This document shows, piece by piece, positions 9,358 through 18,300 of a stretch of 64,000 nucleotides of DNA. Under the pieces are notes generated by a model. That model made no database searches. It was not told where the DNA came from and saw only the letters and a list, made by a program, of their open reading frames with translations. Location of the stretch: assembly GCF_024362525.1 (NCBI RefSeq), contig NZ_CP101458.1:2728001-2792000 (forward strand). Direction: 5' to 3'. Numbering within the stretch: the stretch's first letter is position 1; the number at the start of each line of letters is the position of its first letter. Position numbers and translations under genes: made by a program. This stretch comes from Natrononativus amylolyticus (GTDB lineage Archaea > Halobacteriota > Halobacteria > Halobacteriales > Natrialbaceae).

Positions 9358-10494
9358 CTACTCGACGGTAAACTCGATCGCTGCACCCTGTCCGAAGCCG
9401 ACACAGAGCGTGGCGAGACCGCGGCCGCCACCGCGCTCGAGCAACTCGTGGATCAGCGTCACCGGGAGACGGGCGCCGGAGGCCCCCAGCGGGTGGCCGA
9501 GCGCGATGGCGCCGCCGTTGACGTTGAACTTCTCGGGATCGACGCCGAGTTCGTCCCGGCTGTACACCGCCTGGCTCGCGAAGGCTTCGTTGAGTTCGAC
9601 GAGGTCGTAGTCGTCGATCTCGCGGCCCGTGCGCTCGAGCAGCCCCTCGGTCGCGGGAACGGGGCCGATCCCCATCACCGTGGGGTCGACGCCGGCGACG
9701 TTGTTCGACCCGACTTCCGCGAGGACCTCGAGGCCGTGGTCCTCGGCGAATTCCTCGCTCGTCACGAGGACGCCCGCCGCCCCGTCGGAGATCTGGGAGG
9801 CGTTGCCGGGGGTGACCGTCCCGTCGCCCTTGAAGACGGTCGGAAGGCCGGCCAGGGTCTCGAGGTCCGTATCGCGGCGGATGCCCTCGTCCTCGGTGAC
9901 GGTGCCGTCCTCGGTTTCGATCGGAACGATCTGGTCCTCGAAGCGGCCCTCGTCGGTGGCGGCGGCGGCGCGCTCGTGGCTCCGCAGCGCGAACTCGTCC
10001 TGGGTCTCCCGGGAGACGTCGTACACCTCGGCGACCTTCTCGGCGGTCATCCCCATCTGGAGTTCGCCGACGTTGTACTCCGTCGCCAGCGTCGGGTGGA
10101 GGTGGACGTGGCCCTCCCCCATCGGATTACGGGACATGTTCTCGACGCCGCCGGCGATGATACACTCGCGCTGGCCCGCCCGGATCGCGTCGGAGGCGGA
10201 GATAATCGTCTGCATCGAGGAGGCACACCAGCGGTTGATCGTCGTTGCCGGCACCGACTCCCCGAGATCCGAGAGCAGGGCGATCACGCGCGCCACGTTG
10301 TTGTCCTGTTCGCCGCGCTGCTGGGCGCAGCCCCACATCAGGTCGTCGACCTCCTCACCGGAGAGACCGGTTTCCGCGAGGATGTCGTTGACGAGCGGAA
10401 TCGAGAGGTCCTCGCTGCGAACGTCGGCGAAGACGCCGTCTTCTTTCCCCTGGGGCGTCCGGACGGCACGTGCGATCACTGGCGTCTGTGTCAT
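9358..10494 (-). CDS. Thiolase family acetyl-CoA C-acyltransferase
   Basis: A 378-residue thiolase. The nucleophilic Cys90 sits in [10 protein letters not shown]; the second half carries [17 protein letters not shown] with His334 and LCVGFGQG with Cys364, completing the Cys-His-Cys set. Thiolases either cleave 3-oxoacyl-CoA in fatty-acid degradation or condense two acetyl-CoA; the sequence alone does not decide between these. I chose [10 protein letters not shown] (10494) as start because it aligns with the normal thiolase N-terminus; a frame opening 21 nt upstream adds MRDLPAS. It stands alone, divergent from the gene at 10612, so the 117-bp gap holds both promoters. Confidence 0.93.
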   Translation of the reverse strand: MTQTPVIARAVRTPQGKEDGVFADVRSEDLSIPLVNDILAETGLSGEEVDDLMWGCAQQRGEQDNNVARVIALLSDLGESVPATTINRWCASSMQTIISASDAIRAGQRECIIAGGVENMSRNPMGEGHVHLHPTLATEYNVGELQMGMTAEKVAEVYDVSRETQDEFALRSHERAAAATDEGRFEDQIVPIETEDGTVTEDEGIRRDTDLETLAGLPTVFKGDGTVTPGNASQISDGAAGVLVTSEEFAEDHGLEVLAEVGSNNVAGVDPTVMGIGPVPATEGLLERTGREIDDYDLVELNEAFASQAVYSRDELGVDPEKFNVNGGAIALGHPLGASGARLPVTLIHELLERGGGRGLATLCVGFGQGAAIEFTVE

Positions 10495-10611
10495 ACTCGC
10501 AGGGAGGTCCCTCACGAACTTAAATGCCGGTAGAACTGCGGGTGACGCGGGCGGAGTTTACGCCCCGACGCGAGAACAATCCTTATCCCGGCCGTCTGGG
10601 AATGAACGTCC

Positions 10612-11292
10612 ATGGACGACGACGGAGCGAGCGAGGGCCTCGAGGCTGACGCCGGTGAGACGAACGACGACCGCTCGAGTCCGCCCGCGGAAACGACGGC
10701 GGAATCCGAGACGCCGGACGAGTCGGTCGACGGCGAGGGAACGGAACCGTCGGACGAGAGTCCGATGCCCGGCGTTCCCGATCCCGAGGCGGCCGAAAAC
10801 GAGGTGCCTGACGACGTCCAGAAGTACGCCCGTTTCCAGAAGATGGACGGCGCCCAGTACGAGCGGGTCAACGAGTTCCTGCGGGACCGGACGTACATCA
10901 CGGCCCGCGAGTGGGCCATCGCGCGCCTCTGTTCTGACTTCCGGACCGAAACCGGCGTCGAGATGACCAAGATCGGCGAGAACCTCCCGGAACTGGTGCC
11001 GTTCATGACCGACACCTACTCCCCGCAGGCGGTCAACCAGGCCCGCTCGTCGTTCGAGAACAAGGTGCGGATGTCCGGCGCCACGTTCCTCTACGGCGCG
11101 ATGTGTGACTTCTTCACCGCCGAGGAGCTCGACGACGTGATGTACGAGGCGACCGAGGTCGCGAAGTTCCTCCTCGAGGTCGAGGGCGTCGACCTCTCGG
11201 TGGAGGACGAACTCGAGGCAGAAGAGCGGATCTCGACGGTGATGCGCGAGGTCCGCGAGGCGAGCAAGGAGCTGCGGGCGGAGGACGACTGA
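10612..11292 (+). CDS. Conserved haloarchaeal hypothetical protein (DUF5806-like)
   Basis: A 226-residue soluble protein. The first ~65 residues are low-complexity and acidic (Glu/Asp/Ser/Thr). The remainder is a compact, mostly helical domain beginning DDVQKYARFQKMDGAQYE, with REWAIARLCSDFRTETGVEMTKIGENLPELVPFMTD. The architecture matches a haloarchaea-only family I remember as DUF5806; no function is known to me. A TATA-like CCTTATCC lies about 30 nt upstream of the ATG, fitting a near-leaderless transcript. It converges with the next gene, leaving 1 nt between them. Confidence 0.75.
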   Translation: MDDDGASEGLEADAGETNDDRSSPPAETTAESETPDESVDGEGTEPSDESPMPGVPDPEAAENEVPDDVQKYARFQKMDGAQYERVNEFLRDRTYITAREWAIARLCSDFRTETGVEMTKIGENLPELVPFMTDTYSPQAVNQARSSFENKVRMSGATFLYGAMCDFFTAEELDDVMYEATEVAKFLLEVEGVDLSVEDELEAEERISTVMREVREASKELRAEDD

Positions 11293-11293
11293 G

Positions 11294-11854
11294 CTACTCC
11301 TCGTCGCCGCCTTCGTCGCGTTCCTCGAGCAGCTCCGACAGCCGCGTCTCGGGCGCGTTCGCCTCGAGGTCGGCCAGGCGTTCCTCGTCGACGAACAGCG
11401 ACGGGTCGTCGTGGGCGAACGACACCCAGGTGTCGATCGACAGCGGGCGGACGTGGATCCGGAGTTCGCCCTCCTCGAGTGCCGTCTCGAACACCGGTTT
11501 CATCTCCTGAAGGCCGTAGGCCAGCGGGACGAGCACTGCCGTCTCGGAGTCGGTGTCGAGTTCGACCGCCAGCGCGAACGTGGTGTTCCCCATCGGCCGG
11601 TGGTAGATCTCGGCCGCGTCGAACGTGACGTCCTCGCGCTCGACGATCGCCTCGACGGTGTCGTACTCGCTGTCCGGAACCAGGACGCTGAACCCGAACC
11701 GCTCGTCCTTCTGGACCGGCGAGACGTCGCCCGGCTGGACGACGACGACCTCCCAGCCGGCCTCGCGGTACTCCTCGGCGATCGCGTCGGTGTCCGCGAG
11801 CAGGTCCTCCCAGAGTTTCACTCCCGGCGTTGCCGACCCCGAGTCGTCGCTCAT
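11294..11854 (-). CDS. Haloarchaeal hypothetical protein (DUF7529-like)
   Basis: A 186-residue soluble protein starting MSDDSGSATPGVKLWEDLLA. It has a mixed alpha/beta domain with YREAGWEVVVVQPGDVSP, FGFSVLVPDSEYD and HRPMGNTTFALAVELD. No catalytic motif or membrane segment is visible, and the C-terminus is acidic. I recall similar proteins as a haloarchaeal DUF without known role. An in-frame start 60 nt further upstream adds only a basic, unlikely extension, so the inner ATG was chosen. Convergent with the preceding gene. Confidence 0.7.
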   Translation of the reverse strand: MSDDSGSATPGVKLWEDLLADTDAIAEEYREAGWEVVVVQPGDVSPVQKDERFGFSVLVPDSEYDTVEAIVEREDVTFDAAEIYHRPMGNTTFALAVELDTDSETAVLVPLAYGLQEMKPVFETALEEGELRIHVRPLSIDTWVSFAHDDPSLFVDEERLADLEANAPETRLSELLEERDEGGDEE

Positions 11855-11983
11855 CGGCTCCCCCCCGACAGCGGGGGCGCACTCGCCGTCCCGTCGGTTC
11901 TCGCGTGCATGCACCAGTCGGGGAGCGTCAGCGCCAAAAACGTTGTCCTCGACGGCCGAACGCCGACCGCCGGCGACGAGCAG

Positions 11984-12682
11984 TCATCCCCCGATTCGTT
12001 CGACCGTCGGCGACCGGTCGCCGACGAGCGCCGCCTCGAGCGTCTCACACACCCGGACGGGACCTGCGGAACCGCCGGCGGCAGCGACGCTCCCGACGGT
12101 CGTCGGGTCGAACGGCACGTCGAGGGCGTCGTAGACGGGCTCGAGGACGCCCGCGAGCGCCGACCGGTTGTCGGCGACGAGGATACCCGAGACGAGCGCG
12201 GCCTCGGTCGTCACGCGCTGGGCGATGCCCACGAGCTTCGCGGGCGCGCCGTCGACGGACGCGGACAGCGAGTGTGCGCCCGGACAGAACGAGTCGGCGG
12301 GTTCGCCGGGCTCGGGCTCGACGCCCAGATCACGGAGCGCGGCGGCGACGTCCGCGGTCAGCCGGTCGTATCGCCCGTCGGTCCCCCGGCGGAAGTCCGC
12401 GACCGGCTCCGTGCGGGCGAACGCGAGGGTCGTCTCCCCGTCGTAGGCGACCGCCCGACCGCCGACGCTGCGCTCGACGGGCGGAAAGCCCGCCTCGTCG
12501 GCGGCCGCTCGCGCCCGGTCGTACCCCTCGAGGCGGGAGTCCCGGCGGCCGAAGGCGACCTGGCGGTGGGGCGTCCACACCCGCACCGCGGGCTCGCCCG
12601 TCTCCGCCGTCGTCTCGAGCAGCCGCCCGCTGGCGGCCCGGTCGTCCTCGATCGTGGCCGCCCGCCCGCGGAACACGCGCAT
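11984..12682 (-). CDS. Lipoate-protein ligase A family (BPL/LPL fold) protein
   Basis: A 232-residue protein with the biotin/lipoyl-ligase core: TPHRQVAFGRRDS, then RSVGGRAVAYDGETTLAFAR, which is the RRxSGGGAV-type lipoyl-AMP binding loop, and later PGAHSLSASVDGAPAKLVGIAQRV, the lysine-containing segment that contacts the acyl-adenylate. It would attach lipoate or octanoate to E2/GcvH-type domains, or transfer between them. SVGGRAV departs slightly from the canonical RRxSGG, so substrate and activity are less certain than the fold. It is divergently placed from the gene at 12738, with a 55-bp shared promoter region. Confidence 0.85.
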   Translation of the reverse strand: MRVFRGRAATIEDDRAASGRLLETTAETGEPAVRVWTPHRQVAFGRRDSRLEGYDRARAAADEAGFPPVERSVGGRAVAYDGETTLAFARTEPVADFRRGTDGRYDRLTADVAAALRDLGVEPEPGEPADSFCPGAHSLSASVDGAPAKLVGIAQRVTTEAALVSGILVADNRSALAGVLEPVYDALDVPFDPTTVGSVAAAGGSAGPVRVCETLEAALVGDRSPTVERIGG

Positions 12683-12737
12683 GCGACGGCGTTAGGAGCC
12701 GACGAACCTAAACGCTCCCGTCACCGACCGACGAACG

Positions 12738-13622
12738 ATGGCCGTCACGCTCGGAGAGGAGGTGCTGGGACAGTACCAGCGGTTCTCGCTGTACAACTCG
12801 CCGTACCCCGCCCACGACGCCGGCTGTGCGATCGACCTCTACCCCGGAACGCTCCGGAACGGCCGAACGACCGCCGCCCCCAGCCCGGTCGCCGGAACCG
12901 TTCTCGAGACGAAAACCGTCCGCGCGCCGCCGAAGCCCTACGCCCCCGAGAACGATCACCTGATCCTGCTCGAGTGCGCGTCGCCGGCGTCCGTCGAGGG
13001 GCTCGTCGCCCGCGTGCTCCACGTCGAACCGACCGTCTCGGCGGGCGACCGCGTCGAGATCGGTGACTCCCTCGGACGGCTCGTTCGGGCGGGCTTTTTC
13101 GCCCCCTGGGTCGACAATCACCTCCACGTGGGGTTTCGCCGACCCGCACAGAACCCCCACCGGGCGTCAGGATCGCTCCCGCTCGAGGTCGGCGTGGAGG
13201 TGCGGGGACTCGAGTGGTCCGGCCGCGGCACGGTCGTCGCGACGGGCGAGACGTACGCGGTCCTCGACGAGCCCCGCCACCCGTCTCCGGGCTCGGACTT
13301 CGTTGGAATCCGCGCCGACGGAGCCGGCGTGCTCGACGGCGGGCTACCACACTACGACGACGGCGGCCTCCACGGCGGTTGTGACGGCGTGGTTCGGCTC
13401 AACGGCGACGCGCTGGGGGCAGCCAACGGGCGCACCATCTCGTGGGACGAGGTGGCCGTCACGGCAAACGGCGAGGTGATCACCGGCCTCTCGTTTTTCT
13501 GCGCGCGCGACGCCGACTTCGGCGCGAAGCTGATCCACCCCGGTCACGACCTGCGCGTCGGCGACGCGGTGTCGGTCCGGGTGGGCCCTCTCGAGCGCGC
13601 CGACGAACCAGCCGACCGGTGA
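12738..13622 (+). CDS. M23 (LytM)-like fold protein without signal peptide
   Basis: A 294-residue protein. The first ~140 residues resemble the LytM/M23 beta-sheet metallopeptidase core: AHDAGCAIDLY (His26 and Asp33 at the zinc-ligand positions), APSPVAGTVLETKTV, VSAGDRVEIGDSLGRLVR and finally DNHLHVGFR, the HxH motif. The His-Asp spacing is longer than in the canonical HxxxD, so catalysis is doubtful. The C-terminal half is an unassigned beta-rich domain. No signal peptide or membrane helix is present, and archaea lack peptidoglycan, so a cell-wall role is improbable. Function unknown. Confidence 0.65.
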   Translation: MAVTLGEEVLGQYQRFSLYNSPYPAHDAGCAIDLYPGTLRNGRTTAAPSPVAGTVLETKTVRAPPKPYAPENDHLILLECASPASVEGLVARVLHVEPTVSAGDRVEIGDSLGRLVRAGFFAPWVDNHLHVGFRRPAQNPHRASGSLPLEVGVEVRGLEWSGRGTVVATGETYAVLDEPRHPSPGSDFVGIRADGAGVLDGGLPHYDDGGLHGGCDGVVRLNGDALGAANGRTISWDEVAVTANGEVITGLSFFCARDADFGAKLIHPGHDLRVGDAVSVRVGPLERADEPADR

Positions 13623-13675
13623 GCTGTCGGGGTGATACCATTTTGTCGCCGCGTCGCGTAGAACTCCCTCCGACG

Positions 13676-14338
13676 ATGGTCGCCATTCTCAGGTTCAACG
13701 TCCCGATCTCGGAGTCGGCGTTAGGGCGGGCGCTGCAGTCACACGCTGGCACGAGCGTCGAACTCGAGTCGCTGGTTCCCAGCGGGACGGCCTCGGTGCC
13801 GTTCTTCTGGGTGTACGCGCGCGACCCCGACGCGGTCGCCGACTCGCTTCGAGAGGTGTCGTCGATCAGGGCCGCGAGCGTCGTCGAGACTGTCGGCGAC
13901 GCGACCCTGCTCGCCCTCGAGTGGGACGTCGACGGCGACCGGCTGTTTCGCGCGATCACCGACTGCGACGGCTCGATCCTGCGGGCGGTCTGTCAGGACG
14001 ACCGCTGGGAGATCACCATCAGGTTCCCCGAACACGAGCAGCTCTCGGCGTTCAAACGCAGCTGCGAGGACGCCGGTCTCAGCCCCGTCGTCGACCAGAT
14101 CTACCACCACACCGACCACGCCGCCGACCCGCGGTTCGGGCTGACGGACCACCAGCGAGCGGCGCTGACTCTCGCGGTCGAACGCGGCTACTACGATATC
14201 CCGCGGCGGTGTACGACTGCCGACCTGGCCGAGGAGCTCGGGATCTCGGCGCAGGCGGTGACCGAACGGCTCCGTCGGGCGATCGCGAACATCACCGAAC
14301 ACACGTTGCTGTCCTCGAGATCGTCGGTCAAACTGTAA
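13676..14338 (+). CDS. Bat-like transcriptional regulator (HTH_10 family)
   Basis: A 220-residue regulator. Residues ~1-155 form the bacterio-opsin-activator-associated sensory domain (MVAILRFNVPISESALGRAL ... VPFFWVYARDPDAV ... LEWDVDGDRLFRAI). The C-terminal ~55 residues are the HTH_10 domain (LTDHQRAALTLAVERGYYDI followed by TTADLAEELGISAQAVTERL). This architecture is typical of the many haloarchaeal Bat paralogues; its ligand and targets are not visible. The longer frame starting at 13442 reads through the previous gene's antisense composition and is rejected; ATG 13676 places the family N-terminus correctly. Confidence 0.9.
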   Translation: MVAILRFNVPISESALGRALQSHAGTSVELESLVPSGTASVPFFWVYARDPDAVADSLREVSSIRAASVVETVGDATLLALEWDVDGDRLFRAITDCDGSILRAVCQDDRWEITIRFPEHEQLSAFKRSCEDAGLSPVVDQIYHHTDHAADPRFGLTDHQRAALTLAVERGYYDIPRRCTTADLAEELGISAQAVTERLRRAIANITEHTLLSSRSSVKL

Positions 14339-14414
14339 GCTCACGCCGGCCATGATCGGTCAAGCCACCGTGTTAACCGGCTCGCGGCCGTACTCACGGG
14401 TAGAGGTAGGACGA

Positions 14415-14582
14415 ATGGGTGATCCAAACGTCGATAACACGCCGGACAGCGAGGACCGTTCGTCGCCCGAGAGCGAACTCTACATGATGGAGGGGCGAAC
14501 GTACGTCCTCTGTAGCGTCGAGTTCCCGTCCACCCGCTGGATCGAAACCGACGAGGTTGCCGATCTGAACGAGTGGCGGTGA
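14415..14582 (+). CDS. Small haloarchaeal hypothetical protein
   Basis: A 55-residue acidic protein starting MGDPNVDNTPDSEDRSSPES and ending with a compact segment YVLCSVEFPSTRWIETDEVADLNEWR. Size, an acidic disordered N-terminus and a short structured C-terminus fit the small conserved haloarchaeal proteins of unknown function (it resembles the DUF7331 type, not certain). An in-frame ATG at 14352 is less likely because its extra 21 residues lack acidic haloarchaeal composition. Confidence 0.6.
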   Translation: MGDPNVDNTPDSEDRSSPESELYMMEGRTYVLCSVEFPSTRWIETDEVADLNEWR

Positions 14583-14651
14583 GACAGTCTACTTGTATCG
14601 AATCGACTCGTGAACGCGGATCGCCCATCGTGGAGTGTCGATCCTCGGTGT

Positions 14652-16496
14652 CTACAGCCGCCGCTCGAGGAACTCACCCACGAGCCGAAGCGACCGGATC
14701 TTCTGATCGACGTCGGTCGAGCCGTGGCCCTCCGCGCCGAGTTCCTCGTACTCGTAGTCCTGGCCTTCCTCGTACCCCAACTCCTCGAGCCGATCCCGGA
14801 AAATCTCCGCCTGCGACAGCGGCACCCGCGAGTCGTTGACGCCGTGGACCATCAACAGGGGCGCCTCGAGGTTCTCGGCGTGGGTGACCGGACTGCGCTC
14901 GCGGTAGAGGTCGGGGTTCTCCTCGGGGGTGCCCAGGTACTTCTCGAGGAGGCCCACGCGGTAGTGGGGCATCGATTCGTCGTACATCGCCTCGAGGTCG
15001 GTGACGCCGATCCAGGCGACGCCGGCGGCGTACAGTTCGGGGTAGGCGACCAGCTGCCAGTAGGCGCTGTAGCCGCCGTAAGAGCCGCCGAAGACGGCGA
15101 TCCGGTCCTCGTCGATCCACTCCCGGTCGGCGAGCCAGCGGGTTCCCGCGGCGATGTCGTCCTGCTCGCCGCCGCCCCAGTCCTCGATGAGGAGGTTCTT
15201 GAACTCCCGGCCGCGGCCGACGGAGCCCCGGTAGTTCACCTGCAGGACGGAGTACCCCTGCGCGAGGAGGTACTGCGTGCGGTAGCCGAAATCGAGCAGG
15301 TCGAGCGACGCCGGTCCGCCGTGGGGGTTGACGACCGCCGGCGAGGGGCGCTCGCCGGAGTCGTAGAGGATGGCGCCGATCTCCCGGCCGTCGTGGCTCG
15401 CGAAGCGGAAGTACTCGCCCTCGACGAAGCTGTCGGGGTCGATGTCGCCGTACTCGGGCTCGAGCAGCGCCGTCGACTCGCCCGACTCCACCTCGTAGTG
15501 GAGCAGCGTCGGTCGCTGGGTGGGCGTCTCCTGGGTGACGATCACCTCGCGCTCGTCGCCGACGACCGTGCCGTGGCCGGGGACGTTCGCGACGCCCTCG
15601 GGCAGGTCGAACTCGCGGGTCGTCCAGCCGTCACCGCTCGCGTCGCCCGCGCTCCTTCCACTACTCCCATCCGACCGGCCGTAAACCACCGGAACCACGG
15701 CGGCGTTTCGGAACCGCCGGACCAACAGTTCGTCGCCCTCGGGGAGGAACCCGACCGGGCTCTCGACGTACTCGCCGGAGCTCACCCACTCGAGGTCGCC
15801 GCTCTCGAGGTCGTAGATCCCGACGCGGTTCCTGTCTTCGCTGTTGTCCCCGATCAGCAGCGCGGAACCGTCGGGCGACCAGTCCGCGGCGGCGGCCTCC
15901 GCGCCGACGTCGCCGATCTCGAGATTCCGCCGGTTCGATCCGTCGGCGTCCATCACGTAGACGTCGGCGTTCTCGAGGTCGTCGGTCTCGTTGGCGGTGT
16001 AGGCGATCCGCTCGCCGTCGGGGCTGAACGAGCCGCCGCCGGCAGGTTTGTCGTACTCGGTGAGCTGCTCGACGACCCCCTCGTGGCGGTCGTAGCGGTA
16101 GAGGTTCATCTGGTCGCCGCCGTCGTTGCCGAACAGCAGCCAGCGGCCGTCCTCGCTGACGTCCTGCAGGATCGTCTGGCCCTCCCGTTCGATCACCGGC
16201 TCGACGTCGCCCTCGAGGGAGATCGCGAACACGTCGTTCTGCTCGTCGCCGGCGTCGTCCGCGTGGAAGTAGATGGTTTCGCCGTCCGGCGCCCACCGGA
16301 ACGGCCAGCGGGCGTTTCGGGGCACGTCGCCGTCCGAAAGCTGGCTCATCTCGCCGGTCTCGACGTCGATCAGGTGGAGCTCGTTGCGGCCGGTGACGTC
16401 GTAGTAGACCGCGACGTACTCGCCCGTCGGCGAGGCGGCCGGGTGGTGAAAGCTCGGGAGGCTTGCGAGTTCCTCGAGTGGCACGGCGTCTGACAT
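14652..16496 (-). CDS. S9 family prolyl oligopeptidase-type serine peptidase
   Basis: A 614-residue cytoplasmic peptidase. The N-terminal ~350 residues make a beta-propeller of repeats such as WSPDGSALLIG and SFSPDGERIAYTA (TolB/WD40-like). The C-terminal alpha/beta-hydrolase carries the nucleophile in FGGSYGGYSA (Ser near 471), the acid in HGVNDSRVP (Asp near 553) and the base in GAEGHGS (His near 586). Members of S9C cleave short peptides or acylated peptides that enter through the propeller. MSDAVPLEEL is chosen as start; the frame extending further upstream is antisense-like. It stands alone, 89 bp from a same-strand gene. Confidence 0.93.
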   Translation of the reverse strand: MSDAVPLEELASLPSFHHPAASPTGEYVAVYYDVTGRNELHLIDVETGEMSQLSDGDVPRNARWPFRWAPDGETIYFHADDAGDEQNDVFAISLEGDVEPVIEREGQTILQDVSEDGRWLLFGNDGGDQMNLYRYDRHEGVVEQLTEYDKPAGGGSFSPDGERIAYTANETDDLENADVYVMDADGSNRRNLEIGDVGAEAAAADWSPDGSALLIGDNSEDRNRVGIYDLESGDLEWVSSGEYVESPVGFLPEGDELLVRRFRNAAVVPVVYGRSDGSSGRSAGDASGDGWTTREFDLPEGVANVPGHGTVVGDEREVIVTQETPTQRPTLLHYEVESGESTALLEPEYGDIDPDSFVEGEYFRFASHDGREIGAILYDSGERPSPAVVNPHGGPASLDLLDFGYRTQYLLAQGYSVLQVNYRGSVGRGREFKNLLIEDWGGGEQDDIAAGTRWLADREWIDEDRIAVFGGSYGGYSAYWQLVAYPELYAAGVAWIGVTDLEAMYDESMPHYRVGLLEKYLGTPEENPDLYRERSPVTHAENLEAPLLMVHGVNDSRVPLSQAEIFRDRLEELGYEEGQDYEYEELGAEGHGSTDVDQKIRSLRLVGEFLERRL

Positions 16497-16585
16497 GAGC
16501 GGGCGTTCACACCCGGGGCGTATCAGCCTGCGGAAAGGGGGAGTCGTATGCCGGTTGTCCATCCCTCGAATGAGTTCCGGGACTA

Positions 16586-17029
16586 TCAGCCGTGACGCTC
16601 GCGGTGGCGCTCCGTCGCGCTCCGGTAGGCCTCGTCCTCGCGGACGCGCTCCCAGTACGCCTCGAAAACGAGGGCCGCCTCGCGCTTGTCCTCGTCGGCC
16701 CACCGCTGTGGCTCCCGCTCGGACCCCTCTTCGTATTTCCGTCCGCCCGGATACTTCGCGTAGCGCATCGCCCGCGTGTACCCCATCTGGAGGTACTTGC
16801 GGGCCATATCCATTCCCGGAAACTCGTCGTTCTCGCGGTAGCTCTCGTAACGCTCGTAGATCGCTTCGGCGGCCTCCCGGGCCGACTCCTCGTCGCTGTA
16901 CGACCACAGCGGGAGCAGTTCGCTCTTGTACGGCTCGACCTTGAAGACGCCTTCTTCGCCGCGGCCGATTTCGTACCGGCCGGGGTGTTCGCGGAAGTTC
17001 GTCTCGTGCTCCGGGCCGTCGTCACTCAT
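16586..17029 (-). CDS. DUF4385 family protein
   Basis: A 147-residue soluble protein. Recognised by its order of motifs: HPGRYEIGRGEEGVFKVEPY, KSELLPLWSY, then AIYERYESYRENDEFPGMDMARKYLQMGYTRAMRYA. This layout and length match DUF4385, a family found in bacteria, phages and haloarchaea without a known reaction. The true start is the ATG at 17029; a longer frame to 17398 is arginine-rich shadow of the thioesterase gene. It is divergent from the thioesterase at 17158. Confidence 0.85.
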   Translation of the reverse strand: MSDDGPEHETNFREHPGRYEIGRGEEGVFKVEPYKSELLPLWSYSDEESAREAAEAIYERYESYRENDEFPGMDMARKYLQMGYTRAMRYAKYPGGRKYEEGSEREPQRWADEDKREAALVFEAYWERVREDEAYRSATERHRERHG

Positions 17030-17157
17030 GGGAAGGGTAAGGACTCGAGTCGGATGAACTCCCGGCAGGCAGGCCGTGCGGGCGCGAGTAAACGATCGAC
17101 AACGGAGCGAATCGGACAAACGGCACACACAAACCCCTGGCTCGCACACTCGAGGAC

Positions 17158-17625
17158 ATGACCGCGGAAGACGAGTTCGAAGCCCACCGCACCCTCTTGC
17201 AGGGGTACATCGACGAGAACCACGAGTTCCTCTCCTGGCTCGGGACGACCGTCGACCACGTGGGGCAGGGGACGATGACGATGTCGATCCCCTACGACGA
17301 CAAGCTGACGAACACCCGTCCGAACGGCGACGGGCGGCGGCCGGACATCCACGGCGGCGTCGCCGCCACGCTCGTCGACACCGTCGGCGGACTCGCACTG
17401 CGAACGGAGTTCGACGAGCCGACCAGCGGCGGGGTCGCTACGATCAATTTGAACGTGAACTACCTCCGTCCGGCGACCGGCGACCTCCGTGCGACCGCTG
17501 ACGTGGTGCGGGCGGGCTCGAGCGTCGGCGTCAGCGAGATCACCGTCGAGACGACGACTCTCGACGGCGAAATCGTGAAGGTGGCGACGGGCCAGGGGGC
17601 CTACCGGCTGTTTCGCGTCGAGTGA
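17158..17625 (+). CDS. PaaI family hotdog-fold thioesterase
   Basis: A 155-residue single hotdog domain. The diagnostic helix HGGVAATLVDTVGGLALR (about residues 63-80) with aspartate after the HGG motif is that of PaaI/YbgC-type acyl-CoA thioesterases, followed by the beta strands VATINLNVNYLRPATGDLRA and VVRAGSSVGVSEITVET. It would hydrolyse acyl- or aryl-CoA esters in the cytoplasm; the substrate is unknown. Two codons for TGxR-like variable loops (TNTRPNGDGRRP) are inserted before the active-site helix. It is followed 68 bp later by a VOC protein. Confidence 0.9.
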   Translation: MTAEDEFEAHRTLLQGYIDENHEFLSWLGTTVDHVGQGTMTMSIPYDDKLTNTRPNGDGRRPDIHGGVAATLVDTVGGLALRTEFDEPTSGGVATINLNVNYLRPATGDLRATADVVRAGSSVGVSEITVETTTLDGEIVKVATGQGAYRLFRVE

Positions 17626-17692
17626 GCGAGAGGCGGGCGGAACGGCCCCAACCCCGGACGTTTTGGCCGTCGGCGTAGTGCCCTCGAGTGAC

Positions 17693-18193
17693 ATGACCGA
17701 CAGCGACGAGACAGCAGAGACCGAGGGAGGAACGGCTGACGGAAGCGGCGACGACCGGCCGCGGCTGGTCGGAATGAACCACGTCGCCCTCGAGGTGGGC
17801 GACATCGAGGAGGCCCTCGAGTTCTACGAGTCGCTGTTCGCGTTCGAACTGCGCGGCCGCGGGGAGTCGAGCGCCTTCCTCGACATTGGCGATCAGTTCC
17901 TCGCGCTCTCGGCGGTCGACGACCCCGACGGCCCCGACGAGAAGCGCCACTTCGGGCTCGTCGTCGACGACCTCGAGGCCGCAAAACGGCGGTTCGAGGA
18001 GCAAGGCGTCGACCGCCTCGACACCGGCGGAACGGACATCCGCGACCCGTGGGGCAATCGCCTCCAGCTGGTCGAGTACGGCCAGGTCCAGTTCACGAAA
18101 GCGGACCACGTCCTCGGGGGGATGGGTCTCGCTCTCGAGAAGAGCGACGGGGCGCTCGAGGAACTCGCGGAGAAGGGAATGAAACCGGAGTGA
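17693..18193 (+). CDS. VOC (glyoxalase/bleomycin-resistance) family protein
   Basis: A 166-residue protein. After an acidic N-terminus of ~25 residues it has the paired beta-alpha-beta-beta-beta modules of the VOC fold: MNHVALEVGDIEEALEFYES, then HFGLVVDDLEAAKRRFEEQG and DPWGNRLQLVEY. Candidate metal ligands are the His of NHVAL, the His of HFGLV and the Glu of LVEY, consistent with a metal-dependent lyase, isomerase or dioxygenase; the reaction cannot be decided. The start is taken at ATG 17693 rather than an upstream in-frame codon, which would add a non-acidic leader. Confidence 0.88.
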   Translation: MTDSDETAETEGGTADGSGDDRPRLVGMNHVALEVGDIEEALEFYESLFAFELRGRGESSAFLDIGDQFLALSAVDDPDGPDEKRHFGLVVDDLEAAKRRFEEQGVDRLDTGGTDIRDPWGNRLQLVEYGQVQFTKADHVLGGMGLALEKSDGALEELAEKGMKPE

Positions 18194-18249
18194 CGCCCCC
18201 TCTCGAGGTTGTTTCCGTCGATAACGCGGACCACGGAGGACGTAATCAG

Positions 18250-18281
18250 CACGGTGTTCGAATCCCACGGTGTTCGAGTCC
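18250..18281 (+). repeat. 16-bp tandem repeat resembling tRNA T-arm
   Basis: CACGGTGTTCGAATCC (18250-18265) is followed directly by CACGGTGTTCGAGTCC (18266-18281), a head-to-tail duplication with one substitution. Each copy holds GTTCGARTCC, the tRNA T-loop consensus. It lies in the 107-bp gap between two convergent genes, with no tRNA nearby. Confidence 0.7.
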
Positions 18282-18300
18282 GTAGAAGAGCCTGTGGCGG

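Noticed and set aside
14610-16493. 627-codon plus-strand frame
   Set aside because: Antisense shadow of the S9 peptidase gene; no domain or signal, repetitive V/E/R/D composition.
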